This document shows, in pieces, positions 10,601-17,300 of a DNA stretch of 24,278 nucleotides. Every line of letters starts with the position of its first letter. Within the stretch, counting starts at the first letter, position 1. Origin of the DNA: Methanothrix sp. (GTDB lineage: Archaea > Halobacteriota > Methanosarcinia > Methanotrichales > Methanotrichaceae). Where the stretch lies: NCBI GenBank assembly GCA_012798025.1, contig JAAZNX010000113.1, forward strand, positions 1 to 24,278. The letters run 5' to 3'. The translations under genes were made by a program, and so were the position numbers. The notes beneath the pieces are model-generated. The model searched no databases. It worked only from the letters and a program-made list of their open reading frames with translations, and had not been told where the DNA came from.

Positions 10601-10719
10601 ACATACTCTATTCTGCCATCCAGGTCGGTTAGCACAACTGCTGTAGGCGCTGTCTCCACGACTTTTTTCATCTTTTTTGTCTCTGTATCAGCTTGCTTGT
10701 GCTCGATCATATCTTTCAC
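7672..10719 (-). CDS. Hybrid sensor histidine kinase: PAS-GAF-GAF-HisKA-HATPase-REC-REC
   Basis: A 1015-residue soluble kinase with no membrane segment or signal peptide, so it should sense cytoplasmic or diffusible cues. Order: PAS about 20-130 ([20 protein letters not shown]), GAF about 150-298, a second GAF about 310-470, a charged coiled coil about 470-535, then HisKA with His543 in [16 protein letters not shown]. The HATPase follows with its N box near 654-660 ([12 protein letters not shown]), G1 at 689-693 (DTGIG) and G2 at 718-723 (GGTGLG). The first receiver (about 772-870) is shortened but keeps an Asp at 820 (VLDIRMP). The second (891-1015) is canonical with Asp941 ([12 protein letters not shown]) and the KP pair at 993-994. 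No output domain or partner regulator lies beside it. The start is uncertain: GTG at 10719 or ATG at 10710. The HisKA core looks like the bacterial hybrid-kinase type, common in Methanosarcinales through transfer. Confidence 0.93.
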   Translation of the reverse strand: MKDMIEHKQADTETKKMKKVVETAPTAVVLTDLDGRIEYVNPCLLKSGGFQDASELIGRSVFDFTNEDGKNKIKNEVIPALFSQDRWQGELTLRRKDGRTYITEMICALVRDDFGTPSYFLVNFYDITNRKLAEDALLLDDARLEALVKLNQMDEASMQEITDFALEAGVKLTNSKLGYLAFVDEDEKTLVMHSWSKRAMQECDIDHKKVVYPLDETGLWGEALRQRKAVITNDYSSCHQKKGVPVGHVRILRHMNVPIMDKGKIVIVAGVGNKDEEYNDADVRQLTLLMSGMWKLILRRRTDEELHRRDRLLQGVAQATNQLLSPDPNAIQKALGILGKAADIDRIFIIQNHGMESNGHLQSLPLEWCREDVKADVYDALPREISSHALFPGWHEILASGSTIQRSISKTSSPGREFLERLKVKSFLIAPIFVDGKFSAIIGFNDCHSDRRWKENEVAILQAAAGSIGEAITRRRTEEALKRSYEELERRVNERTSWLMKANEALQEEMAKHKKTEKELRRARQAADAASRAKSEFLANMSHEIRTPMNAVIGLTGLLLETDLTPEQRDYVETIHTSGDALLSIINDILDFSKIDEGKMELELQIIDLRKCIETSLDMVAAKAAEKGLDLSYVIDDDLPQTIHADSVRLRQILTNLLSNAVKFTDHGRVTITARPGDEPGGIHFTVKDTGIGISQENIGKLFQSFSQLDTSTCRKYGGTGLGLAISRKLVELMGGKIWAKSDLGKGSEFHFTIKADAISEKEQDRKLVGKKMLAVVNDETSLKSLRDHAHQWGMQIYPVVSAREAREIAGNRFDVAVLDIRMPGSEKLREGLQEKLPVILLSTSEQNCASKSISGKSVKLSELRAALLEAFSREGRWKKVSSSKADHMDMKILLAEDNPVNRKVALLMLKKLGYSADVAANGLEVLQSLKHRDYDVILMDVQMPEMDGLKAARFINEMNLKKRPAILAMTAYALEGDKERCLNAGMDGYISKPVQIEELRSALEDLQRDVEHSF

Positions 10720-11002
10720 ATACCCTGCAAGGCCTACCTCATTTCACGATTCACCATGCCATGCATGTTGTAACTTCGAAGGGCTTCTTTGCAGAGAACC
10801 GGATGTGATTCAGATTGCGATCTTGTAGAGATATACAGCCAATAAACCGCAGCAAATGTTCGATCTTAGTTTCAGATTCTTCTTCCATAAGCCTTTCATC
10901 GCTCAAAGCAGATAACTTATTTTTGGAGGATGTAGTGGCCAATCCTCGTCGATCCAGTGTAGGTGCAGACAGTACCTAATTATATACTTTTGCCCACTGT
11001 CC
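10720..11002. other. Intergenic region upstream of the kinase
   Basis: 283 bases with no convincing gene. Near 10977-10990 an AT-rich stretch (AATTATATAC on plus) can be read as a TATA box in both directions, toward the kinase (with a leader of about 230 bases) and toward the 120-residue orphan at 11003. A minus-strand frame of 63 codons (10751-10942) begins with TTG, lacks a properly spaced ribosome site and shows no family resemblance; I do not call it. Base composition is more AT-rich than the flanking genes. Confidence 0.4.
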
Positions 11003-11365
11003 ATGTTTATTTACCTCACCTGGTGGACGGAGGTGAGCGAAAGAGACGGAGATCGCACCCCAATGAAAGGGCTAACCCCCTTTATCTTTGGAAAGCTGCA
11101 TAAAACTGACATCATAATATTCGAAAAAATGGTTGCATATGGAAAAACGGACCACTGCCTAGACATAAGATCAGTCCACGATGAGGTCCTTGGCTCTCGC
11201 GAGGTCCTGGGAAGGGTTCGGGACCACATCAAGGACTCATCCCAGTGGATCGGCTGCACCGGCAACATGATGCCAAGAGGATCGGTGATGTCTGAGAAGA
11301 GATCGCGGGAGAAAGCAAAGTTCGGCCCTCACGTTCAGCTTATAAGAGCTCTCTTTTTCGCGTAA
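11003..11365 (+). CDS. Hypothetical protein, 120 residues
   Basis: I do not recognise this protein. The frame has codon use like the neighbouring genes (many GAC, AAG, GAG, ATC and CTG codons), which supports real coding. A TATA-like AATTATATAC at about 10978-10987 would place a transcript start within a few bases of the ATG at 11003. A second candidate is the ATG at 11063, with GGAG at 11048-11051; the product would then be 100 residues beginning MKGLTPFIFGK. The middle is mixed charged and hydrophobic (DIIIFEKMVAYGKTDHCLDI), then comes a basic tail rich in Arg and Lys. There is no signal peptide or membrane helix. It ends five bases before the 3' end of the convergent initiator tRNA gene. 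It could be an accessory gene specific to the lineage, or a spurious frame. Confidence 0.45.
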   Translation: MFIYLTWWTEVSERDGDRTPMKGLTPFIFGKLHKTDIIIFEKMVAYGKTDHCLDIRSVHDEVLGSREVLGRVRDHIKDSSQWIGCTGNMMPRGSVMSEKRSREKAKFGPHVQLIRALFFA

Positions 11366-11370
11366 TTAAA

Positions 11371-11445
11371 TAGCGGGGAGTAGATTTGAACTACTGATCT
11401 ACGGGTTATGAGCCCGTCGGGATATCCTGACTACCCTACCCCGCT
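11371..11445 (-). tRNA. Initiator tRNA-Met (CAU)
   Basis: On the minus strand the 75 bases fold as a complete tRNA: acceptor AGCGGGG with CCCCGCT, D arm closed by GGG/CCC, anticodon stem ACGGG-CTCATAA-CCCGT with anticodon CAT (plus-strand 11408-11410), and T arm AGTAG-TTCAAAT-CTACT, then discriminator A. The A1:U72 pair and the three consecutive G:C pairs next to the anticodon loop are the marks of archaeal initiator rather than elongator tRNA-Met. No CCA is encoded and there is no intron. Confidence 0.95.
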
Positions 11446-11478
11446 TCACCTTGGGATATACACAATCACATGATACTT

Positions 11479-11488
11479 GCTTATAAGG
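11479..11488 (-). promoter_or_regulatory. TATA box for the initiator tRNA gene
   Basis: The minus strand reads CCTTATAAGC, centred about 38 bases before the mature 5' end of the tRNA. That fits a short trimmed leader. Confidence 0.55.
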
Positions 11489-11573
11489 CTTGCCGTCCAC
11501 TACTCCAGTCCTAGCATGAATTAGATGGTTGAAGGGTGCATTACGTATGATTTTCAAAGGCTTGAAAAGGAAA

Positions 11574-11617
11574 GTTATAAATTATTCAAGTATAATAAGT
11601 CATAAGTAAAGGGGGTG
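11574..11617 (+). promoter_or_regulatory. Promoter and ribosome site of the repeat-protein pair
   Basis: GTTATAAATT at 11574-11583, preceded by a purine-rich GAAAAGGAAA like a BRE element, predicts a transcript start near 11605. GGGGGTG at 11611-11617 is a strong Shine-Dalgarno sequence five bases before the ATG at 11623. This is the most complete promoter and ribosome-site pair in the window and suggests good expression. Confidence 0.65.
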
Positions 11618-11622
11618 CAATA

Positions 11623-12321
11623 ATGGTGTCTCATATCAACCCTAAGATCTTTTTGATTCCGATGATATTGGTGTTCTTTACGCTCTCAGCTGCAGCCCAA
11701 GAAGAGCTGAAGTACGGATCCAAGGTGCTGCAAAATGATGTGGATGAGTCGCGGGCGATGAATCCATTCTATGTTGCCCCAATCTTTGCTTTTGTAGATG
11801 CGGGCATTATAGGAACATTTGACCCGGGCGATCCCATATATATTCATATCGATCCGAATAGCAACTTCGTCAGCGAAAACGACTTGCGTATTACTCCTTT
11901 TGCAGACTTTCCAGCAGGCTGCCAGGTAGAGCTTTCGGACCCGGACTACGGAAACAAGCTATCAAGATTCGGAGTCATGCCTTATCCTGCTGTTGAGCTG
12001 AGGTATTTTGATGCCAAAGGCGACAGAGCTTACAGCATCGACGACCCTGTATATTTAGACCTCAATCCAGGAAAGGTCAACTCTGGTGACATAAGAATCA
12101 CAGGTTACATGGGTTATGAGGCAGGAAGCCGGGTTGAGGATTCAGATATAGATGCAGATAAGCCCACTTCACTCCTGCCAGGAATGTTCAACTTCTTCAA
12201 TGCGAACGGTAACATCAACAATGCAGGATGGGCAATATATGATCAGGGAGATAAAATCTATATCGATACTCAGTATCCATTCTATACGATCACAATAAAT
12301 GACATCAGGATGGCGATATGA
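11623..12321 (+). CDS. Secreted three-repeat protein A
   Basis: I know no named family for this 232-residue protein. Residues 1-25 are a signal peptide (hydrophobic core FLIPMILVFFTLSAAA, likely cleaved after Ala25), so the product is exported. The rest is three units of about 67-69 residues. Each opens with G-[SC]-x-V-x3-D-x-D (Gly32, Gly99, Gly168), passes through D/G-D-x-[IV]-Y-[IL] (for example DPVYLDLNP), and closes with [NG]-D-[IL]-R-[IM] (residues 86-90, 155-159, 226-230). The third unit ends the protein. The mature chain is acidic and aromatic, with a pattern suggesting beta strands and Asp-rich turns that could bind calcium (inferred). It overlaps the next gene by ATGA. An envelope or extracellular role is likely but unproven. 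Confidence 0.85.
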   Translation: MVSHINPKIFLIPMILVFFTLSAAAQEELKYGSKVLQNDVDESRAMNPFYVAPIFAFVDAGIIGTFDPGDPIYIHIDPNSNFVSENDLRITPFADFPAGCQVELSDPDYGNKLSRFGVMPYPAVELRYFDAKGDRAYSIDDPVYLDLNPGKVNSGDIRITGYMGYEAGSRVEDSDIDADKPTSLLPGMFNFFNANGNINNAGWAIYDQGDKIYIDTQYPFYTITINDIRMAI

Positions 12322-12980
12322 AAGGACTTATCAGAGCCTGTATACTCGGAGCAGGCTTGATCTTGATCTTGACCACTGGATGCCTGGCATATGAGTTTGG
12401 ATCAAAAGTTGCAGCCAAAGATGTAGACAGAGGCTTGCCCTTACAATCCTTCCCTGTGACACCTGTCATAAGATACCTCGACCGACTTTCCAATGGTTAC
12501 GATGCGAACGATATCGTATATCTGGATATCATAAATCTCGCCAATGCTGCAGTCGACGAGGGAGACATAAGGCTCTCTGCCTTTGGACATTTTGCTCCCG
12601 GCACCACAGTAAGAGTCTCTGACAGGGATTGCAGTGCGAAACTGAGCGATTTCATCAATCCAAGCATAGTGTTCTTGGGTCTGCATGAGCCATTAGGATA
12701 CGACTTCGATGATCCGGTTTATTGTGTGGCGGACGTAAGCATGCAAAGGACACAAACCAATGATCTCCGGTTGAATACAGTAAGTGGTCTTGCAGCTGGC
12801 ACAAAGGTGCTTGATCTAGACTCTGATAACAACAAACCTTTTACAGAGATGCCACTATGGTGGAGCTTCATGTACTATGATCTTAAATCCTCCGGTTATG
12901 GTATAGAAGATAAAGTTTACATCCACACACAACAAGCATCTCCAAGAGTAATGGAAAATGATGTACGTCTATCGATCTGA
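12318..12980 (+). CDS. Secreted three-repeat protein B, paralogue of A
   Basis: A 220-residue paralogue of the preceding gene. Its ATG lies in the stop of that gene (ATGA at 12318-12321), so the two are translationally coupled and probably made in fixed ratio. The N-terminus is a signal peptide (hydrophobic core LGAGLILILTTGCLA). Cleavage after Ala24 would leave YEFGSKV, matching YGSKV in the partner; the TTGC could alternatively act as a lipobox. Three units start at Gly28, Gly95 and Gly161 (G-[ST]-x-V-x3-D-x-D) and end in [GN]-D-[ILV]-R-L (82-86, 148-152, 214-218), a spacing of 66-67 residues. The last unit ends two residues before the C-terminus. Sequence identity to protein A is low outside the motifs, so the duplication is old. 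Function unknown. Confidence 0.84.
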   Translation: MKGLIRACILGAGLILILTTGCLAYEFGSKVAAKDVDRGLPLQSFPVTPVIRYLDRLSNGYDANDIVYLDIINLANAAVDEGDIRLSAFGHFAPGTTVRVSDRDCSAKLSDFINPSIVFLGLHEPLGYDFDDPVYCVADVSMQRTQTNDLRLNTVSGLAAGTKVLDLDSDNNKPFTEMPLWWSFMYYDLKSSGYGIEDKVYIHTQQASPRVMENDVRLSI

Positions 12981-13117
12981 GATTGTATGTGTCGGTCTCT
13001 ATTCAACTTCTAGTTTGATATTGATTTTATCGATGATAGGAGGACGATAAGCAACGCTGGAGTGTAACCCATACGAGTGGACAACGAGTTAAGCAATGCC
13101 GACTCGGGGTTGTGTGA
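12981..13117. other. Gap between the repeat-protein pair and the istA remnant
   Basis: 137 bases without a gene. AGGAGG at 13037-13042 resembles a ribosome site but no frame follows it. The IS21-type left end could lie here; I could not find a convincing partner for a terminal inverted repeat among the bases at 13507-13633. Confidence 0.4.
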
Positions 13118-13506
13118 ATGCTGGACGTGGAGGTATTCCTAATGTTGCGAGATTTGTTCAACGAATGATTGGGCATCAGAGAGATCGCCAGAAAAACGGG
13201 ACACAGCCGATGTACAGTGAGGAAATATCTTGCTTTCAGAAGTTCCGCCTATACCTCAAGAGCGATCAAAGAAACCCAGCAAATTGGACGGCTACAGAGA
13301 ATACACCATCAACAGACTTCATGACTGTCCTCTCTCTGCCAAGCATTCTTGGATGAGGTATGTCGAGTTCACACTGAATATCATTGTCCACACACAGATT
13401 CAGTCATTTGAATGCATTTCGCTATTTTGGCGGCTACACCAAAGAGATTCCAATGGAATGGCTCAAAGAAGAAGGACTCAAGGGTCTTGGATGGTTTTTT
13501 GGTTAA
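13118..13506 (+). pseudogene. Decayed IS21-type transposase (istA) remnant
   Basis: Pieces of an IstA-like DDE transposase survive in all three plus frames. Frame 1 from ATG 13118 gives MLDVEVFLMLRDLFNE, an in-frame TGA at 13166-13168, then LGIREIARKTGHSRCTVRKY, the HTH typical of IstA. After a frameshift near 13262, frame 2 gives RSKKPSKLDGYREYTINRLH and DCPLSAK (13263-13343), then jumps to RYVEFTLNI (13356-13382), skipping the roughly 100 residues that normally lie between. A last shift gives HLNAFRYFGGYTKEI (13405-13449), then unrelated codons to a TAA at 13504. An intact IstA is about 400-500 residues, so most of the gene, including catalytic residues, is gone, and no istB follows. Assignment rests on remembered family motifs; the nonsense, frameshift and deletion are read directly. 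Confidence 0.75.
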
Positions 13507-13633
13507 TCCATCTATGTAATCGCAGGAGATGAGACAGATCCGTTAGAGGCGACAGTTTCGCGGCGCTCTACAGAACGTACTATCCGATAGCAAGTTTTAT
13601 TGGCTGGGGCGAGCACAAGTTTATCTGATCTTA
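13507..13633. promoter_or_regulatory. Leader of the methyltransferase gene
   Basis: 127 bases between the transposase relic and the methyltransferase. GTTTTATT at 13594-13601 is a weak TATA candidate; a start near 13624 would leave almost no leader before ATG 13634, and there is no ribosome site, so initiation may be leaderless. Nothing else is recognised. Confidence 0.35.
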
Positions 13634-14413
13634 ATGAAGTCGTCTAATTCGGCTTTTGGCGGACAGGGCCTGGAACAGATAGACCCCTTCGATACCAGTG
13701 ACTCCAACCTCTGGAGAAAGGCAGAATACCTGGGACGCTACCTTTTTGCAGCCGACTTTTTGAGGCGATATCGACCAGGCACCGTGGCTGACATCTCTTG
13801 CGGTGTTGGATATGGCACAAACGAGCTGTGCAAGGCAGCCAGAAATGTTATAGGGGTTGACTGCAGCCAGGAATTGATCGAGATTGCATCCATGCGGTGC
13901 AAGAACACTGGCGTCAGATTTCTTAAAAAAGACCTCAATTGCGAAGACCTGACCCCGGATGTAGCAGATCGCTCTGTGGATGCCGTGGTCAGCTTTGAGA
14001 CCCTGGAGCATCTGACAGATTCGCATCGAGCTGTATCTCAGTTCGCTCAGGTCTTGCAGCCTGGAGGCTTTTTTATCTGTTCAGTTCCAAACGCGCTATA
14101 TGAGTCTGGCGATGATGCAGGCCTTCCCAAGAACAAATCCCATAAACAGTGGTTTTCATTTGGGTCTTTGAGCAGAATCGTACAAAGCCACGATATGCAA
14201 GTGCTGTACCGGCTGGGGCAGTCCTGGTCCAGAGCCATCTTTCGCAGAGAACAGCAGCTATCACACGCCAGGTGTCTGACAAGAAAGCTCTCTGAAGAGC
14301 CGATCATGCACACTCCAGAGATGATTCGGTGGCTGTCGTACGTCGCTGCATATCCCACCGTCGAAGATGTAGACGGGTCCTACTCCATTATCGTCGTTGC
14401 CCAGAAGAAATGA
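13634..14413 (+). CDS. Class I SAM-dependent methyltransferase
   Basis: A 259-residue cytosolic protein of the Methyltransf_11 type. Motif I is VADISCGVGYG (residues 51-61), the acidic residue ending strand 2 is Asp76 in VIGVDCSQE, and post-motif SFETLEHLTDSHRAV (120-134) with LQPGGFFICSVPN completes the SAM fold. The substrate cannot be read from the sequence. The second half (residues 160-259) is family-poor, with a basic stretch RAIFRREQQLSHARCLTRK. The phrase FETLEHL with a C-terminal lid is common in enzymes acting on small molecules, quinones or glycans near surface-polysaccharide genes, but no such genes are here. It starts at ATG 13634 without a clear ribosome site. It lies just downstream of the transposase relic, so transfer or rearrangement at this locus is possible. 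Confidence 0.82.
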   Translation: MKSSNSAFGGQGLEQIDPFDTSDSNLWRKAEYLGRYLFAADFLRRYRPGTVADISCGVGYGTNELCKAARNVIGVDCSQELIEIASMRCKNTGVRFLKKDLNCEDLTPDVADRSVDAVVSFETLEHLTDSHRAVSQFAQVLQPGGFFICSVPNALYESGDDAGLPKNKSHKQWFSFGSLSRIVQSHDMQVLYRLGQSWSRAIFRREQQLSHARCLTRKLSEEPIMHTPEMIRWLSYVAAYPTVEDVDGSYSIIVVAQKK

Positions 14414-14478
14414 TGGCATCTTCGTCAACCACCTTTTATTGGGAAAGGCTTTATCCAATCCGAACATAACATGTGTCG

Positions 14479-15024
14479 ATGACGAGAGCATCATTTTATC
14501 TGGCAGCCAGCATTCTGATGCTGTTAATTGCTGCAGCCACAATTACGCCGACTGCAGCGCAGGGTAACTCGAGCAGGGTTCTTTTGGAGACCAGCATGGG
14601 CAACATCACATTGCAGCTCTACAGCGATATGCCCATCACAGTTGGCAATTTCGAGAAGCTTGTGAAGGCCGGCTTTTATGATGGCACTATATTTCACAGA
14701 GTGATCGACGGCTTCATGATCCAGGGCGGAGACCCAGAAGGAACTGGAATGGGCGGCCCAGGTTACACAATCAAGGATGAGTTCACCAGCCACAACAGGA
14801 ATGATCGCGGCACAATCGCCATGGCCAACGCAGGACCAAACACAGGCGGCAGTCAATTCTTCATCAACCTCGTGGACAACAATTACCTTGACACAGCTCA
14901 TCCAGTTTTCGGAAAAGTGGTCGATGGTATGGATGTGGTGGACGCCATCGGAAAAGTCAAGACCGACTCCACGGACAGGCCGCTACAGGATGTATCAATA
15001 ACCCACGCCGAAATCATATCTTAA
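14479..15024 (+). CDS. Exported cyclophilin-type peptidyl-prolyl isomerase
   Basis: A 181-residue cyclophilin that speeds cis-trans isomerisation at proline, acting outside the membrane. Residues 1-28 form a signal peptide (hydrophobic core FYLAASILMLLIAAATI, cleavage probably at TAA/QG). The compact prokaryotic cyclophilin core follows: FHRVIDGFMIQGGDP contains the catalytic Arg and the Phe-Met-x-Gln signature, GTIAMANAG and SQFFINL line the proline pocket, and HPVFGKVVDGMDVV closes it. GTG at 14473 would add two residues; I chose the ATG because GGCTTTATCC at 14445-14454 would start the transcript about there. It is followed after 20 bases by a cytosolic copy. Loss of the tryptophan that cyclosporin contacts in eukaryotic forms is normal for this subgroup. 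Confidence 0.9.
   Translation: MTRASFYLAASILMLLIAAATITPTAAQGNSSRVLLETSMGNITLQLYSDMPITVGNFEKLVKAGFYDGTIFHRVIDGFMIQGGDPEGTGMGGPGYTIKDEFTSHNRNDRGTIAMANAGPNTGGSQFFINLVDNNYLDTAHPVFGKVVDGMDVVDAIGKVKTDSTDRPLQDVSITHAEIIS
14770..14852 (+). repeat. 83-base identical segment, copy 1 (cyclophilin pair)
   Basis: This stretch within the exported cyclophilin is base-for-base identical to 15273-15355 in the next gene. It covers the codons from IKDEFTSHNRND through NTGGS. Flanking parts of the two genes differ at many third positions, so the identity is sharper than protein conservation requires. Confidence 0.9.
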
Positions 15025-15044
15025 ATTTAAGGAGATACAAAGCA

Positions 15045-15527
15045 ATGGCACAAGACACTCCGCTGGCAGGCGGAACTAGGGTATCCTTGAAGACCAGCAT
15101 GGGCGACATCACATTGCAGCTCTACGAGGATATGCCTCTCACTGCCGGAAACTTCAAAAAGCTCGTTGAGAAGGGATTTTACGACGGCACAGTCTTTCAC
15201 CGCATCATCGACGGCTTCATGATCCAAGGTGGAGACCCCACAGGCACAGGCAGGGGTGGACCTGGATACGCCATCAAGGATGAGTTCACCAGCCACAACA
15301 GGAATGATCGCGGCACAATCGCCATGGCCAACGCAGGACCAAACACAGGCGGCAGCCAGTTCTTCATCAACCTGGTGGACAACAACTATCTGGACAAAGC
15401 CCATCCGGCTTTTGGCAAGGTGGTTGAGGGCATGGACGTGGTGGACGCCATCGGAAAAGTCAAGACCAACTCCATGGACAGGCCGCTAAAAGAGGTCAAG
15501 ATACTTAGCGCGAAGATCGTCGCTTAA
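15045..15527 (+). CDS. Cytosolic cyclophilin-type peptidyl-prolyl isomerase
   Basis: A 160-residue isomerase, the same fold and motifs as the preceding gene (FHRIIDGFMIQGGDP, GTIAMANAG, SQFFINL, HPAFGKVVEGMDVV) but without a signal peptide, so it acts in the cytosol. GGAGAT at 15031-15036, eight bases before ATG 15045, is a clear ribosome site, and the 20-base gap to the first copy argues for cotranscription. The two mature proteins are about three-quarters identical or more by eye and share an 83-base identical core. The pair provides prolyl isomerase on both sides of the membrane from one locus. A T-rich run directly after the stop is a probable terminator for the unit. Confidence 0.93.
   Translation: MAQDTPLAGGTRVSLKTSMGDITLQLYEDMPLTAGNFKKLVEKGFYDGTVFHRIIDGFMIQGGDPTGTGRGGPGYAIKDEFTSHNRNDRGTIAMANAGPNTGGSQFFINLVDNNYLDKAHPAFGKVVEGMDVVDAIGKVKTNSMDRPLKEVKILSAKIVA
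15273..15355 (+). repeat. 83-base identical segment, copy 2 (cyclophilin pair)
   Basis: Second copy of the segment at 14770-14852, in the same orientation, 503 bases downstream. Identity ends on the synonymous difference CAG against CAA two codons after NTGGS, beginning with AGC against AGT. Confidence 0.9.
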
Positions 15528-15538
15528 ATTTTATTTTT
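15528..15538 (+). terminator. Oligo-T terminator after the cyclophilin pair
   Basis: ATTTTATTTTT begins one base after the TAA of the second cyclophilin. Archaeal termination commonly uses such T runs without a strong hairpin. The next gene is on the other strand, which fits a stop here. Confidence 0.5.
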
Positions 15539-15565
15539 CGCTATTGGCCGATTTTCAAAAAAGCT

Positions 15566-16358
<793 letters not shown>

Positions 16359-16844
16359 TTAATTAAGCCTCCAGATGCTGTAATTGAGAAACGCGGCAAA
16401 GCATACCCATAGCAGGTAAGGCATGAGGAACAGGGCAGCCTCTCTTGAGATCGGCCAAAACTTCAAGGTGGTCAGCACAATCAAGAACCATAGCACGGCA
16501 ATCGTTGCAAGTCCCCCCATCGGCCAGTGCAGGCCGAAGAATACCATTGACCAGAGCACATTGACCATGAGCTGGATGGCAAAGACTCCAACGGCCATTC
16601 TCACATCCGCCCGCCCCAAGCCTTCGCGATAAACCAAAAAGAGTGACAGTCCCATTAAAGTGAAGAGCACAAGCCAGACGGTAGTGATGATCCAGCCCTG
16701 GGGCGTGAACCATGGCTTGGTCAGGTCCTGATACCATGTAGAGACTGAGCTTCTGGTGAAGACCGAGCCCAAGACCCCGGCTAACTGGCAGACGACTATG
16801 CAAAATATAAGGGTGGGAAGCTCGCCTGATCTTATGTTCTCCAT
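16359..16844 (-). CDS. tspO: TspO/MBR family tryptophan-rich membrane protein
   Basis: A 161-residue membrane protein with five predicted helices, the TspO (translocator protein, peripheral benzodiazepine receptor) fold. Family marks are STWYQDLTKPWFTPQGWIIT after helix 1, VWLVLFTLMGLSLFLVY in helix 2, QLMVNVLWSMVFFGLHWPMG in helices 3-4 and PYLLWVCFAAFLNYSIWRLN at the C-terminus. TspO proteins bind porphyrins and have been tied to tetrapyrrole turnover and stress signalling; in a methanogen the ligand could be haem, a corrinoid or an F430 precursor (inferred). I chose ATG 16844 over the GTG at 16871: AGGTGA sits four bases ahead and the GTG would overlap the cupin. Its ATG follows the cupin stop by four bases, so the two form one unit. 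Confidence 0.92.
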   Translation of the reverse strand: MENIRSGELPTLIFCIVVCQLAGVLGSVFTRSSVSTWYQDLTKPWFTPQGWIITTVWLVLFTLMGLSLFLVYREGLGRADVRMAVGVFAIQLMVNVLWSMVFFGLHWPMGGLATIAVLWFLIVLTTLKFWPISREAALFLMPYLLWVCFAAFLNYSIWRLN

Positions 16845-16848
16845 CTTA

Positions 16849-17241
16849 TCACCTGGATTGCGTCCCTCCACTATTATTCATCTCTTCATCATCGGCATGC
16901 CACATGGGATGAACTATGCAAAGAAATTTTAAATCTATGGCTCCTGTGTTACAGATGTGCTGCCAGTAACTAGGGGGAACAAGAATCATCTGGCCGGGCC
17001 CGACATGAACTTGCTCTTCATTTACATGCATCTCGCCCTCTCCTTCCAGGATAAAGTATGCCTCTGAAGATGTTTTCAGCCTGTGGGAACGAGATCTCTC
17101 CCCGGGTTTTATGATTGCATGAGCAACGCTGTAAGGCAGATTTAGACTTTCCCTGGTCGGGTGAAGAAGCTCGCAAAGATGCGTGTTGTCTGCAGCGATA
17201 AAATAATTGCTTTTCGCCGTATCTTTTACGAACATGATCAT
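16849..17241 (-). CDS. Small cupin-domain protein
   Basis: A 130-residue single-domain cupin of the Cupin_2 type. Motif 1 is PGERSRSHRLKTSSEAYFILEGEGEMHV (about residues 47-74, in two parts: PGERSRSHRLKTSSEAYF and ILEGEGEMHV); it has one His at the usual H-x-H position, where the second is replaced by Leu. The Glu in SSEAYF is kept. Motif 2 is PGQMILVPPSYWQHICNTG with its His. A metal site of two His and one Glu is therefore possible but weaker than in canonical cupins. Ligand unknown; it could be a sensor, an isomerase or a binding protein for a cyclic metabolite. The start is ATG 17241 or ATG 17235. The region upstream carries a palindrome (17236-17262). It is cotranscribed with tspO, which may connect it to tetrapyrrole or stress sensing. 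Confidence 0.85.
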   Translation of the reverse strand: MIMFVKDTAKSNYFIAADNTHLCELLHPTRESLNLPYSVAHAIIKPGERSRSHRLKTSSEAYFILEGEGEMHVNEEQVHVGPGQMILVPPSYWQHICNTGAIDLKFLCIVHPMWHADDEEMNNSGGTQSR

Positions 17242-17262
17242 CTCTGTTTAAAAGAGATCATC
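17236..17262. promoter_or_regulatory. Palindrome over the cupin start, possible operator
   Basis: GATCATCTCT (17236-17245) and AGAGATCATC (17253-17262) are inverted copies with one mismatch around GTTTAAA. The palindrome covers the cupin start codon and the presumed transcript start (a weak TATA-like CAAATAG lies near 17269-17275). A dimeric repressor could bind here, or the transcript could fold. No regulator gene is adjacent. Confidence 0.4.
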
Positions 17263-17300
17263 TTCATTCTATTTGTCGTTTACTATGAATGCCATCAGCT

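Noticed and set aside
10751..10942. 63-codon minus-strand frame between the kinase and the orphan
   Set aside because: TTG start, no spaced ribosome site, codon use unlike neighbours and no family resemblance.
13096..13356. 86-codon plus frame across the transposase remnant
   Set aside because: It is in the wrong frame relative to the IstA motifs and is a shadow of the decayed gene.
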